Shown here one piece after another: positions 30,965 through 42,959 of a stretch of 64,000 bases of DNA. Each line of letters starts with the position of its first letter. Position 1 is the stretch's first letter. The DNA is from Anadara kagoshimensis (lineage: Eukaryota > Mollusca > Bivalvia > Arcoida > Arcidae). The stretch spans positions 36,831,835 to 36,895,834 of the forward strand of contig CM037869.1 of NCBI GenBank assembly GCA_021292105.1, read 5' to 3'. Made by a program: the position numbers and the translations under genes. The notes under the pieces are model-generated. The model had not been told where the DNA came from. It saw nothing but the letters and a program-made list of their open reading frames with translations, and searched no databases.

Positions 30965-31735
30965 CTGTAAATAATAGAACAAAGTAAGCATGTACTTATA
31001 GTCAAGAACAGGCAATATGTTTATACAGGAAAAATTACAAGTCCAACAATAAGTTCAAAACAAGAATTTTTGGAAAGAATCTTTATCTTTACCAAAGATT
31101 TAGTTCAATGTTTTCAAAATTCAATGAAAACTTAAAATGTAGCTGAAAAATATGTATTTAACAATTGATTAGCAAACTAAACCACGATGCTACAAAAAAA
31201 TGTACACACGTGTATAAAACATGTTTTCATCACGAAAGGTGCGGGAAATAAAATGAATACTCATTATTTCAGCCGGGTCTAATTGATAGACAAAGACAGA
31301 CAAAATAAAACCAAGCTTCAACTTTTGGTAAAGAAAACGAACGAAAAAATCTTGAAGTAAATTTAATTTATTAAGTGAAACAATTCAAAATCAATATTAA
31401 AATAAATTCATAAAGATAGATATATGAAAAACAATAAACACGAGTTGAATGGAAAAACCCAAGATTATTTTGCATGTAACGAAGCGGAGCCATTTCTGGG
31501 ATTGATAGTTGAAACCACAATTTACGAAGGAGACTAAAAAATTCGGAGATGAAGCAAAATGAGATTCAAATCTAGTAAAAAGATGGCTTTATAATCCGTA
31601 AATCCATATAACATTTGCAAAAAAGGCATTATATAAAAACCCTCGAAGAGTTTTATGGCCGGCATAATTTGATAGTCATGATGTCTTTACATCGAAAATA
31701 ACATAAGATATATTTGACGTGTCATAGTTATATGT
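30965..31735 (-). other. 5' flank of LRR-D, exon 1 not found
   Basis: AT-rich. No convincing ATG-donor pair was seen on the minus strand. A distant candidate (ATG followed by GTAATT, about 33167) lies inside the piggyBac-like element and is not favoured. Confidence 0.4.
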
Positions 31736-31739
31736 TTTT

Positions 31740-31860
31740 TCTTTCTCAATTTTGATTAACCACGTGACGAGTGTAGCCAGCTAAAAAGCATGCTTTCCAT
31801 TCCGGAGAAACTGCTCTCACTTGTGGAAGTTCACATGATTATCTTACTTTTTAGTGAAAA
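31740..31860 (+). mobile_element. RT-element 3' UTR fragment, sense
   Basis: 'accacgtgacgagtgtagcc', 'agctaaaaagcatgc', 'attccggagaaactg', 'cacttgtggaagttcac' match the family. Confidence 0.6.
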
Positions 31861-31889
31861 CACAATACTAGGATCTTTAAAATAACATA

Positions 31890-32362
31890 ATGTTAATTAT
31901 TAGTTGGTGTCGTGTATTTGTTTCCCATTTAATACGCTATAATAGAGCTTGTTCCCACTACGGAGACTTTGTACAACGAAGTAGGCTGCTTGCAAATAAA
32001 TTGTTGCCACAGGGATATTGCAAGCCTAAGCTTATCAAGGCCCTTAAAAGTTTTATGGCCGTCATCACAGTATTGTATTCTGCCCTGGATATATTTGACG
32101 TCTCATAGTTCCATGTTCTTTTCACACAATTTTGATTACACACGGGACGGGTGTAGCTAGCTAAACAGAAGGTGCTTACCCATCCGGAGCATTCGGCCTC
32201 ACTTCCATGGTGGAAGTTCACGTGTCTAACCTAACTTGTCAGTTCCAAAGGTTTTACTTTGCTTCTGGATTGTAAATCGGATATGGATTAGTATGTTAGT
32301 TTTTGATTGACTTTCCGGACCACCCGGCTTTACCTTTCTGGTGGAAGTTCACGTGATTAACT
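31890..32362 (+). mobile_element. RT-element 3' fragment, sense, with readable protein end
   Basis: A frame at 31890-32108 encodes the C-terminal end of the element's reverse transcriptase: HLIRYNRACSHYGDFV, then RSRLLANKLLPQGY and KALKSFMAVITVL, ending ...IFDVS. The 3' untranslated part runs to about 32310, followed by a second partial 3' end (32310-32362). The TTAA element at 32367 is inserted into this second piece; its other half resumes after 36948 ('actttgagtagtatgtttg'). Confidence 0.8.
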
Positions 32363-34004
32363 TTAACCCCCTTGCTGCCGGAAGGACATATATGTCCTCA
32401 CCGGCTCACTGCCGGAAGGACATATATGTCCACAGGTTTGAATGAAATTTGAAGATAAAATAAAAGATCATTATGTAATGCAGGGACACTTAGGAAAACT
32501 TAGAGCGTTTGCACAGTGGAATATGTAATACATTTAAATAGCTTTTCATGACGTCACTTGTCGTTTCATGACGTTAAGCTGTGAAAATGACGTCATAAAA
32601 CAATCACACCTTATCATTACATTTGATGCCTGTTTGCAAGCCTTTACATCGCTAACTATTCATGGTTTTCTGGTCCAAAATCTGAAGAAGTTATCACAGG
32701 ATTTGCATAATTACTTGATAGTTTCATTGACATCATAAAAATAAGTTTACCGTTGGAAAAGTATTTTCAATAACTATTTCGTTTATCTGTTTATAAGCCT
32801 TTATCGGTGGTTTGATTTCATAATTCAATGTACATTTGTTTACTAGCATATTCAAGAAAACCAGTTTCATACACTTATAAAACCGTGTATTGTATGATTC
32901 TTCGCGGTTTATTTCATTTCCCTAATTTCATACGATTTTCCCACAAGATAAAAGATAGTTCTGACTGCATTTTTGCAAGACGGAACTAGCATTATGATAC
33001 TAGTATCTGTTTTTAGTGCAAAATAGTCAATCCTTCGTAATTTATTCATCTTGTTATAATCAATCACTTATAACTAATATAGATTTCAATTTATCCAAAT
33101 GCAAACGAAACATTTAATATTTCAACAAACAAAAGTCTAGATAATATTAGCAGTTTAGGTGGAAATTACCATAACATAAGAAGGACAAAGTCAATGTGAG
33201 ACAATTTTTATATTTGACCGGATCTATAGTCAATAACGCTCTTGCTGTAATGGGAATTGATTTCCAGATTAATGTTTAAAACGATTTTTAGTTTCTCCAA
33301 AAAAAGCTTTTCTCTATAACACTACAAGACTACCTACTAGTTTTTTCCGTAAATAGAAAGAGGTTAACAGATTTTAGGAGTCGCTGAAGTTAATGAATGG
33401 AAAAAATGAATAATAAAAAAAATCGGCAATTACAACTCAAATTAGTGATACAATTACGCATATAATATACTATGTATAAATTAATGAATTCGTATATCCG
33501 TACGGCTTAGATAAGTGTTGATATTTGAAATATGTTGAATTTGTTTGCTGTTGTACATGGTAGAATAATGAGACGTATCGCAGTAAACGTCATGCAACTG
33601 AATTAAATGCATTTTCAATGCACAGTAATGAAACTGAACATTCAACGGCTTAACCACTCGGCCGCCAGCCTGTAAGGGGTACGGTGTAAAAATAACATGC
33701 GATAATATTATTGAAATTAATGTTACGAATCAACTAGCCAAATACCTATCAATATTTTATTATAGAATAAATTCAAAATTAAAAAAATACACAGGGATTC
33801 CAAACCATGTTTATTATCACGCCGAGAAACACATTTTATTTTCTATTTTTCCATTCAGTTCAAATCTCTTCTTTATTTCCTTTACTTATCTGGTATACAT
33901 CGCTCTAAAATCTTAAAATTGCAATTGTATTCAACCAAAAAAATTATGTTGGTACTCTGTAATACCACCAAAAAAAATTGCAAAATTAAGAGAAATTGCC
34001 GTTT

Positions 34005-34330
34005 AATGCTACAGTCACACACGGCCGGGTCACAAACCGGAATGGAGGTTAATTTATGCTACAATCACACGACCGGGCACGAACCGGATAAAAACGGAAT
34101 TAAAACCGTATCGACCCGGATTGACCTGCATCGTGACCCGTGGTAATTTTTGATGGATGGCGGGGCTGCGATACGACCATATTTGTATCCGTATTGACCC
34201 GGTTCGTACCGCATTACATGCATCAACGCATTTCAACCCGCAAAGTAAAACCGCATTGACCTTTGTCTCGCATACTGCATTGCCTTCGAATTCATGCAAC
34301 AGATTTTAAAAAAGGTTTACATCCAGGCGG
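34005..34330. repeat. GC-richer patch inside the TTAA element
   Basis: 'gctacagtcacacacggcc' and 'gctacaatcacacgaccgg' form a ~55-bp imperfect duplication, followed by scattered 'gacccggattgacc' and 'gtattgacccggttcg' words. Its base composition contrasts with the AT-rich surroundings, so it is probably a nested older repeat. Confidence 0.45.
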
Positions 34331-34529
34331 ATACATGTGTGGCTGTATTATAAATCTATCGGTTCATGGGGTTTGAAGAAAAACTTATTAAATTTAAAAT
34401 GTCACATATATACTAAAACTGCGATAACTAATAATTAAAACAAATGTTATATCGAAAACGAAGTCAAAGATATAACTGAAAACTATCACTTTCGGTGGTT
34501 CACGATCTCGACCGGGGTCTGACCAAGAC

Positions 34530-34665
34530 TTGTCAAGCACATGGAAGTCACGGGGTCCTTCGGAAGAGACCGATGTCGTGTTTAACTTAATTTACCAGAC
34601 TCAACGTTTTTCTTTGTTCTAGGATTGTGATTTAGAGATGGAATGTTAGTTTTATTATTTATTGA
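34530..34665 (+). mobile_element. Decayed RT-element 3' end nested in the TTAA element
   Basis: 'ggggtccttcggaagagacc', 'aacttaatttaccagactca', 'tttgttctaggattgtgatt' keep the order of the family 3' end. Confidence 0.45.
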
Positions 34666-35344
34666 AATGTGCATATACCGGTAGGCAGTTGCAATCCTAT
34701 GGTGCCAATGAAAAGCTGTCTAATGAAAATGTGATTACAAATCGTACAAGAATGCAGCTATAATTTTGTTTTAAGAGGGACTTAAGTAGGCATCGGTATA
34801 CTCTTCTCTTACATTAAGGCAATGAACCATGCTGAACTGTGTCTCAAAAATAGCAAAAGGATACAAATAGTCTTTCCTTTGATCATTAGAATGCGAAGTA
34901 TCACGCCTGGGTATCACATTGTTAGAAGCAAATAAATCAGAGAAGACCTCGGCCATATTTAGTGGTAAACTTTATCTTTTAAATACTGTATAATTTCCAC
35001 ACCAAAAACTACAAAAGCTTGTTAGTGCCATTTTATACAAAAGACAAAATATAGTAAGTAGTTCAAACGAGATACTACTTGAAGTCGTTTAAACGAGATC
35101 ATTAAGTCGTATTTATATGACCAAGTGACTTTTATTTCTATAGTTGTGTTTTTAATTGAGGTATACTTTAATATAACAATAGATATATCTACATATGTAT
35201 ATTAAATTAAATTATACAGCTATGTCTTTATATTTAAATAAATAGATATGTGCCACAAGTCAAAAGTCCCAATTCAAAAGTCACAACTTGAAACTGAAAG
35301 CTCAAAAGCCCCCTCAGCACTTCCATACTTTACTGTGATATGAT

Positions 35345-35639
35345 ACGGAATAGGTTGAGTTAAGCAATGGTGTTTAACGTCTCAGTCAAGGATATTTCAC
35401 TTATATAAACACGTCGTCAGCTATAGGCGAGCGTGCAGAAATTTTAATGAAATGTACTCATAAATTTTTATTAAATGTGAACTTAGTAGTAATTAGTTAG
35501 TAATTAACATCTCGTTGTCAAATCCTGTAAACATTGGTGATTAACAAAACAGGGTGAATGTGATCTTATTCTGTTAGTCCTTTTCAGGTTGTTGGTAAAC
35601 AAGTCAGATATATAAAGCCTGGCACTACACACACACATA

Positions 35640-35682
<43 letters not shown>

Positions 35683-35960
35683 CAGGACTGAATAGTTTTG
35701 GGACCCGCAGTCCATGGTTGCTGGATTACCTCGACGGGATACATCTCACTTAGCACCCATCACAACATGAACATTCGCTACAGGTTCTAATTATAAGCTG
35801 GTATTTCATAACCATCACGTTTTGGGTTGTTTCGTTAAATCTTGCCTGTGCGTTGCGCTTTTGGTATTATACAGCAGTGTCCTTTATCATGCCACACCTT
35901 CCGTGACACGTGACCTAGTTTATTTTATGTTCCTATCCGATTCAATTAGTAAATCCGTGT
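35345..35960. mobile_element. Antisense SINE split by an insertion that includes a CA repeat
   Basis: 'aatggtgtttaacgtctcag', 'caaggatatttcacttatat' and 'cgtcgtcagctataggcg' (35365-35455) start a SINE whose continuation ('tcctttatcatgccacacct', 'ccgtgacacgtgacc') resumes at about 35860. The ~360-bp interruption holds an (AC)n microsatellite at about 35628-35682. Confidence 0.55.
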
Positions 35961-36949
35961 CTTTTTTATTTGATAGAAATTTCCATTCCATATTGACATA
36001 TACCCGATAATATTTGACCGCCACAATTTGGTTAGAAAATGATGAGATTGTGCATGGAACTTCAAATTTGGTTCTTGGTTTTATATACCGAGGGCACCGG
36101 GACATTATGTTTTTTTGAAATTCAAAATTCCTTTCTTTGCAGTTATATTGAAATTTTGATTGGTTTACTGAACATTATTTTACGTCGCATCAGCAATTTT
36201 TCAGCTATTCGTGACGAGGCATTTTTTAATTAATTTTTTTTTTTAATTGATCTTAAGGGTTACTCTACATGGAAACATGAGTTCATGTGGTGTGTGACTT
36301 ATTTCGAACATTAACGATCTATTTTTGTACGAATACATACTAATGACGGGCTTTTTAGTGCTAGTACACTCGTTTGCAATATCACAGATAAACATTACAG
36401 ATTATTCAGCTGATTGTGATGGTACCCATCAACCAGTAAATGTCAGGGGTGTATTTGCACATCGAAAGTAGGCTAAATAATTCAGAGATATCCTGGCAAA
36501 ATTCACTTATTTATTTTTTTATTTTTCGCCGTCGTTTCTCTAACAATTAGGAAAAACAAACGCGTAGTTATACTTTACACAACAAGCATACGACAATAAA
36601 ATAAAAGTACATAAATAAAGAAAACAATCCACAACAATATAGCGACGGAAACGGAGATAAAATTAGGTTGATCGTCCAGCACCTGTCGATCACATAGTAA
36701 GTAAATGACAGTGACGTCACACAAATTACGTCACAAATCGGAAGTTTTAATGACGTCAACGAGGAAAAGACGTTTCAATTTATTCAAATTTATTCTTCTT
36801 TGGTCTAAATATCCAGTAATTTTCTTTATTTTGTTCGTTCATGGTAGTTTTATACCATGAAAAGCAAATAAAAATCTTCAGTTTTTTTCCATAATCTACC
36901 GGCACTGGGTAATCAAATGATTTTCACTCCCGGCAGCAAGGGGGTTAAA

Positions 36950-38185
36950 CTTTGAGTAGTATGTTTGTATTTTAATATGTTATTGTGAAAAACTAGAAAC
37001 ATAAGTTAAACAGTTACAATACCTGAACATGGTCGAACACTTTCTTGTAACAACCTACAAAAAAGAAAAATAATTACCTTTGACATTATAACGAACAATA
37101 ATCGAGATATCTTATAGCTCATAAAAGGCATTTTAAGATCTATTTTTAAGATACTGAAAATTAAAAGAAATTAGACTATTAAATTATTTTACTAAATATA
37201 TTTTTCGCGAAGTGACAAAAAAAATTTTGAAAAAAATCAGGCAAGTAAGATACAATTATTTTTTTAATTTTGTCGCTGTTTTTCTAAATTAAATACCTAA
37301 TAGGAAATTCTGAAAAAATGATAACTGTAATTTTTTCTTCTTCATGTTAATTTTACATTTTTTAAAAATTTAAAATCAAATAAAATCTCTCCTTACCTTG
37401 ATTTATAAATATCTTGTTCCCTCTGATATGTTAAGATAGAACTGTTATCGTAATATATTCATCGTATGTGGTAAGTTTAAATTTTTATGACATGCGCAAT
37501 ATTACTGTAATGATTCTGATGAATAAACATATACTCTGCCATGGCAACCTTGGTGTTTAGTGTTATACATGCAGACCCAGTGTGAATTCAGAATCAAAGG
37601 TACATTTTTGAATAACGATGGTTGAAGATCGTTAGACCGAAAGAATTATTTAGATTGATTTTTTTCTAATTAAAAAATAAACGTACTTATTAAATTTCAG
37701 ATTCATTATGTTTTGATAAAATACTTTTCTTGCTCTTTATATTAATCGTTTACCCAGAACAAAAATAGATAATCATTGTTTATAAAAAATTACATGCTAA
37801 TTGAGTTAAAAAATTCCTCAAATAACTAATTACTAGTATAATTAATCGTTCAAAGAGTTGTCTTAGGTATGTTTGAAACATCAATTTTGGTTCTTCATTT
37901 TTTTCATTTTAACACCTAAAATTATTTGGATTTTCACAATTTCGATCCGAGCACTAATGATAATGAATTGTATTCCGAAATGGTCATTAAGTGTTGCAAA
38001 ATTAAATAAAGATTTTATTGATAATTTTAACAAACATAGACATGTACAAAAATATCTTTTAAACACTATTTAGATTTACTTGCAATATTAACCAAAATTG
38101 TGGAAATTTTAAGGTTTAGAAATCACAAAAACAATGTAAGTAATGGTTATGAGCATACATAAGTTTATCAGAGATAACTTGTATA
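36950..38185. other. Intergenic, strongly AT-rich; repeat X scrap at 37925-38010
   Basis: No gene. 37925-38010 keeps 'gagcactaatgataatgaat' 'tgtattccgaaatggtc', a decayed repeat X. The rest shows no structure that I can name. Confidence 0.5.
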
Positions 38186-38189
38186 TTAG

Positions 38190-38575
38190 AGGCCGCAGTT
38201 GCCTAATGATAAGACGTCAGTCCAGGGTCACTCATCGCTGTAAGTTCGAGTCCCGCTCAGACCACACGTGGGAAGTGAATTTTCCTTGCCATTGGCCTTT
38301 ACTAGTTTACATGGTATCAGTGAAATGATTGGGGAGTGATACGCTTTTCTGCGGCGTACTGACGTGAGCTAGCACCTTAAAGTCGCCCGGAGTACGACCT
38401 AGTACAAAGCAGAACATTCAACACACTCGCACGTCACATGCATACTCGAAATTGTTCATAGATTAATCCATAGAGATTAATAAAAAGTTCTCGTCGCGAA
38501 TAGCTGAAAAATTGCTGATGCGACGTTAAGACGTTAAGCAACATTCAACCACCCATCCACCTAAATTTCATCCAG
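38190..38575 (+). mobile_element. tRNA-derived SINE, full length
   Basis: The head has an A-box-like 'gttgcctaatgataagacg' and a B box 'agttcgagtcccgctc'. The body contains 'tgacgtgagctagcacctta', and the tail 'gcgacgttaagacgttaagc' then 'aacattcaaccacccatcc', a common mollusc SINE ending. Confidence 0.8.
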
Positions 38576-38579
38576 GAGT

Positions 38580-39265
38580 CAATCAGTTAATAAGAACAAT
38601 TATTATCTGTTTGCTCATCGCAATTTTACTACTATTTTTTTAAATATTAAATTGAAGACCATTATTATATTGCATTATTACTTAATTGTTTTACTTTGAA
38701 ACCCTAGACGGCCGTTTTGCAATAATATAATTCATCAGCAATGTGTGTGAACCAATTTTTTAAATTTTTACAAACAAACCTATTAACCTTTAACGTATTC
38801 GAAAAAAAGTTATCGTTTTTTTTTTCTTTTTTCAACATAATAAACGTTATGAAATCTTCAATATCTATATATAATTAAAAAATTCAGAATAACCCTTGCA
38901 AGAAAAATATATTTCAGACAAAAATATCACACATACACCATACACGTACAGTCAAACTTGTCTATAAAGGACACTTTTACCTGTCCTTTTGGGTGACTTT
39001 TATTGACAGGTTTGACAGAACGTGGTCGGTAGCCTTTATATAAAGGTTAAATAACAATTAAAAAGTGTGATACGATTCTACTGTCTTTTATAAGCAGGCG
39101 GCCCTGATACAGAGATGGGCTTCAAGGCAGGTTATAATGTGCATTCGTAAACCACGTGAACGTAGAATAGAAAAAAATGACGAAACAGGATGTGTTAAAC
39201 AATGCGCGTCTGGTAAAGAAAATTACCAATGTTTACACAGTGAATACTGCTGTTGTTGTGATATC
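38580..39265. other. 5' flank of LRR-E; MITE-like patch at 38945-39070
   Basis: 38945-39070 begins 'cagtcaaacttgtctataaa' and carries an inverted partner 'tttattgacaggtttgac', a Tc1/mariner-type MITE end also seen near 17350. The remainder is AT-rich and non-coding. Confidence 0.5.
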
Positions 39266-39269
39266 CCTC

Positions 39270-39279
39270 AGATAAAAAG
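39270..39279 (+). promoter_or_regulatory. TATA-like element of LRR-E
   Basis: AGATAAAAAG lies about 115 bases upstream of the exon 1 ATG, a spacing similar to the TATA boxes of A and B. A weak match. Confidence 0.3.
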
Positions 39280-39394
39280 ATCTATTTACAACAGAACATT
39301 TACGGTATTAAACTGAGATAAGGTTATCAATTCTTCATAACGATCTCGGACACCGTCAGTCACTCATTCCTGCTTCTTTGCATACACAAGGAAA

Positions 39395-39409
39395 ATGGTG
39401 CTGAAACTG
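39395..39409 (+). CDS. LRR-E exon 1: five codons (MVLKL)
   Basis: ATGGTGCTGAAACTG followed by donor GTATGT, phase 0. Joined to exon 2 (ATA TTA TGC ATC ...) it gives a well-formed signal peptide, MVLKLILCIYLIGLANYTKA. Without it exon 2 has no ATG at its 5' end, which is strong support. Confidence 0.75.
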
Positions 39410-40218
39410 GTATGTAACTCTTTGTTGTTAAATTTTCATTCATTCTATATATCTTTAATTACTTATTATACCACTTTGAATTTTACAGCACTAGACGGCC
39501 GTCTCGGAATAAAATTCCTCATCAGTAACGCCTGAACAAAAATTATGAAACCAAAATTGTTATTAAAATAAATGTTTTATTAAGTAAATTGTGACTAAGA
39601 ATACCTTCCACTTTAATTTTTTTCTCCGCGTTTTCTTAATATCCGATAAAACATAAGTGAAAGACATGGTGCACTAAAAGTGTTTTACTCCCCGTCAAGA
39701 TTATTTCGCCTATGCTGAGGCGACGGTCAACGATTATGGAAAAAACCACCGATCGCCCGCAAGCGGATGGACAAACTGCACTGGTTTTGCCCGAGTACGA
39801 TTGTTCCAAGGCGATAGGAGATTGATCTGCAAGAGCTCCTTAGACAACTTGGCTACCGAAGCCTATCATAAGAAAGAGAATTAATATATACGTTTTGTTT
39901 GAATTTATGTTTTTGCATACATTATTTGTTGATCATAGTGTTTAAAAGTTAGTTTGTTTGTGAAGGATGACCTTTTCTAGGTGGATTTATTCTACCAATC
40001 AAGCAATGGCGACATCTTCTAAAACTGAAATGAAATAACTTTGATGGCTAAGCCTTTTCTTCTATCCCATTCATGTAATTTTTTATCTCTTGTGCGATCA
40101 CATGCTTTTTCAGTCCTAATGTGTTTAACGTTTTTCACTATTTTTGCGTTTTCTGATGTTATCTTTTTAAATTGTCTTAATCTGCAGAAAAATAACTTCT
40201 ACATATTATTTTTTGCAG
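39410..40218 (+). other. Intron 1 of LRR-E, with repeat X and a SINE inside
   Basis: 809 bp from GTATGT to 'attttttgcag'. Contains antisense repeat X (39484-39570: 'cactagacggccgtctcgga') and a decayed antisense SINE at about 39655-39860 ('gtcaagattatttcgcctat', 'gaggcgacggtcaacgatta'). Confidence 0.7.
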
Positions 40219-41667
40219 ATATTATGCATCTATCTTATTGGTCTTGCCAATTATACAAAGGCAGAGAACTGTAATCCAATTACACTTTCGGGTACATTAT
40301 GCAGTTGTACAGCTAACGTAATTTCCTGTGAAAACCGAGGTCTCCACGCTGTTCCAACTTTTCCCCAACCGGTATCTGCTGATATATTGAATTTGATGAG
40401 GAATGATATACATAATCTTACAACGGACATCTTCAAGAATGTAAGGGTTAAAATAATAAACCTTAGCGGAAACAAAATAAACAAAATACAAAGTGGGGCA
40501 TTCAATAACGTAAAAGATAGTTTGATTGAACTTATTCTGAAAGATAATGCATTAACGAAACTTCCTGAAGAAATTTCTAACCTGGGTAAGATACAGTCGT
40601 TAGATGTCCGCGGAAATCCGATTGAGGACCCAAATTTTACAGATTCAGTGATGTATCAAATCGGAGATTCAATCACCGATTTCAAGTTCGGCAGTGCTGA
40701 ACTTGATAAATGGCCACAAAGTTTAAGCCATTTTCAAGAGTTAAACTCGTTAATGTTGGATACAACTTCGTCTAACATGCAAGTAATACCAGCCGAAGCT
40801 TTCCATTCGTTTGAAACCACCCTTACCCAGATGACAATTCAGAATACTGAGCTACTAGTGGTTCCCATCGGCGTCAGTACCCTACGTAACCTTAAAACTT
40901 TCCATTTTGATCACAACCACAAGGTTGGTGATAAAGGCGTGCTACTACAGTCATTTGTTAATCAACACTCAAGTCTTCAAACACTTTCACTCATTGATGA
41001 TAGGTTAACAAAATTTCCAAGAGTTCTAAGATACCTGTCAAGCTTAAAGAATCTGACAATGGACCAGAATACACTTGCCTTTGTAAATGACGAGGCAATC
41101 GGATTACTTGGCAATGTAAAAATTCTCTCCCTGAAGAACTGTTCTCTTGACAGGGTACCCGGAGCGTTATCCAATCTAGTAGGACTGACAAATCTTGATT
41201 TGTCGGACAACAAGATTGGAAGCATAGAGAGGAATGATATGGAACAACTGACTCTTTTGGAGAAAATTTATTTTAATAATAATCCACTGACATATGTATC
41301 CAACGAGACCTTTAGAGATTTACACTCCCTGGAAACCCTGGACTTGTCAAATACCAAAATTACACTTGTCCCTGAAGCCATACGTAATGTATATCGTTAT
41401 CGAAACCACTGTTTGATAAACCTCATCATCTTGGAAAACAAGTTGGACTGTATGTGTGAACTGGTATGGCTCAAGGAACTTAAAACAGCATGTCCAGCAA
41501 TGAACATAAAAGGCAATTGTGACACGATTCATGTAAACCTAGAACAGTATATTCACGATTTTGTTCCACGATGTCCCGCATGGATGCTCAAGCAGAATCA
41601 GGCCATTTACCCGTATTATTTACCAGGCAGAAAGCGGAGATCCATGAGAGCATTTTACAAGAAATGA
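40219..41667 (+). CDS. LRR-E: secreted leucine-rich-repeat protein with basic C-terminal tail, intact
   Basis: With exon 1 the product is 487 residues. After the signal peptide comes the LRRNT cap (CNPITLSGTLCSCTANVISC), about 13 LRRs with the family core AFHSFETTLTQMTIQNTE and LKTFHFDHNHKVGDKG, and the LRRCT (DCMCELVWL ... GNCDTI ... PRCP). Unlike C and D, the chain continues about 28 residues past the last cap cysteine and ends in a strongly basic PGRKRRSMRAFYKK. RKRR is a possible proprotein-convertase site and the tail could bind polyanions; both are inference. There is no transmembrane segment. The start is at the exon boundary, not at the in-frame TTG just before it. Confidence 0.92.
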   Translation: MLCIYLIGLANYTKAENCNPITLSGTLCSCTANVISCENRGLHAVPTFPQPVSADILNLMRNDIHNLTTDIFKNVRVKIINLSGNKINKIQSGAFNNVKDSLIELILKDNALTKLPEEISNLGKIQSLDVRGNPIEDPNFTDSVMYQIGDSITDFKFGSAELDKWPQSLSHFQELNSLMLDTTSSNMQVIPAEAFHSFETTLTQMTIQNTELLVVPIGVSTLRNLKTFHFDHNHKVGDKGVLLQSFVNQHSSLQTLSLIDDRLTKFPRVLRYLSSLKNLTMDQNTLAFVNDEAIGLLGNVKILSLKNCSLDRVPGALSNLVGLTNLDLSDNKIGSIERNDMEQLTLLEKIYFNNNPLTYVSNETFRDLHSLETLDLSNTKITLVPEAIRNVYRYRNHCLINLIILENKLDCMCELVWLKELKTACPAMNIKGNCDTIHVNLEQYIHDFVPRCPAWMLKQNQAIYPYYLPGRKRRSMRAFYKK

Positions 41668-41822
41668 AATACTAGACTGTAATCCATGTTGCCAGTTGAT
41701 TCAAAAAAAGAAAACAAAAACATAAATGTTTCAATTTTCATAAATGTAATGGAGTTTTTGTATTGAGTTGTCTTGGATTATTAACAAAAAATAGTAAATA
41801 ATATAATGATTTTGATATCATT

Positions 41823-41828
41823 AATAAA
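41823..41828 (+). terminator. Poly(A) signal of LRR-E
   Basis: AATAAA about 155 bases after the stop, the same spacing as in LRR-B. Confidence 0.55.
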
Positions 41829-41889
41829 ACCTTTATATTATATTTTGCTGTTTTGTTTACTTTACTTTACTTAATATACAAGTGTTCTT

Positions 41890-42175
41890 TTTACAGCACT
41901 AGACTACCATTTCGCAACACAATTTCTCATCAGTAGTACTTAGACCAAAATTGTGAAACCAAAATTTATTTAAGTGTCCAAAAGACCAAAATACATATTG
42001 AACCAAATTAAGCTTAGGAAATACTGCTTGAATGAAGTTTTCTTAGATCTTAACTAGCATCAAATGTAGACAATAGTATTTCATACTATACCAGTGCTCA
42101 TTTTACAGTACCAGACGGCCGTTTCGGAATACTATTTCTAGTTAAGTAGTGCTTGGACCATAGAATGTTAGATGA
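41890..42175 (-). repeat. Two antisense copies of 'repeat X'
   Basis: 41893-41990 ('cagcactagactaccatttc', 'cagtagtacttagaccaaaa') and 42104-42170 ('agacggccgtttcggaatac', 'gtagtgcttggacc'). Together with 39484 they show this short repeat clustering around LRR-E. Confidence 0.6.
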
Positions 42176-42955
42176 CTTCTACTGTGAAAGTTTAAGATCA
42201 ATCGTTTTCTTTATCTTTTCTTTTTTGATATTACTCCATTGTTGTGTCGTATTCTTGATAACGAAAGTTTTTGTTTTTCAACATCATACGTTTTTGAAGA
42301 ATACAGAAGAATATAAAAAGGTCGATTTTAGTTTTGTTTTTCAAATCCTACCGTTTGTTCGTTAAGTCATTCATGACGTGATCTAATCTGCACCTGAAAA
42401 ATGTACTTTCCAACAAGAACACGACACAACACAAGGTATTGAAAGTCAAACAAGACAAGCACAAAAAATCTCAGTTTCAAACAGGTACTCGAATACATGT
42501 GCAGTGACTTGACTACAGCAATATTTTTGGACCTTAACAATGTTTATAGGAGTCAGTATTTTCCCAACATTTTATATACATTTAGAGTTTACAAATTCAG
42601 TCAACCATGTCAAGATTTAAACGCGCATACTTGTCCACAAGAAACTTGTAACTCTAAAATTAAGAGTACCAACACATGGGATGGATAAGTGTTGAGAGAC
42701 CAAGCCAAGATTCTTTCACTTCTAACAAGGTGGTCAATTTTGTGACCGTACAGCAACCGGAGTTGTCTAGATTAAAAATGCTACATTGACCATCTGGGAT
42801 TTGCCTTTATTGAATTAAAGCTGGTTAAACCTAGCCGGGACTATGACCATTCGTCCACTTAGCCTAGGCCTCAAGACATCAGCATCAAACATAAAAAAAA
42901 CATGAAAACAAGCTCTGCTATAGCGTTATTGGCTGTGAAACATTTATACCTATAG
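42176..42955. other. Intergenic, no supported gene
   Basis: Small open frames at about 42153-42365 and 42497-42688 have no domain, signal or splice context. No repeat was recognised. Confidence 0.5.
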
Positions 42956-42959
42956 AAAA

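Larger units (their letters stand above)
32367..36944. mobile_element. piggyBac-like TTAA element, 4578 bp, non-autonomous
   Basis: TTAA occurs at 32363-32366 and again at 36945-36948 as the target duplication. The ends are inverted: left CCCCCTTGCTGCCGG, right CCGGCAGCAAGGGGG. Subterminal inverted words follow ('cactgccgg' left, 'ccggcactg' right). The left end also has two GGACATATATGTCC palindromes at 32384-32397 and 32418-32431. TTAA targets and CCC-starting ends are the hallmark of piggyBac elements. No open frame resembles the ~600-residue transposase, so it depends on one elsewhere or is dead. It carries other repeats inside. Confidence 0.85.

Noticed and set aside
33919..34146. 75-codon frame inside the TTAA element as a transposase remnant
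   Set aside because: It covers an imperfect non-coding duplication and shows no piggyBac motif.
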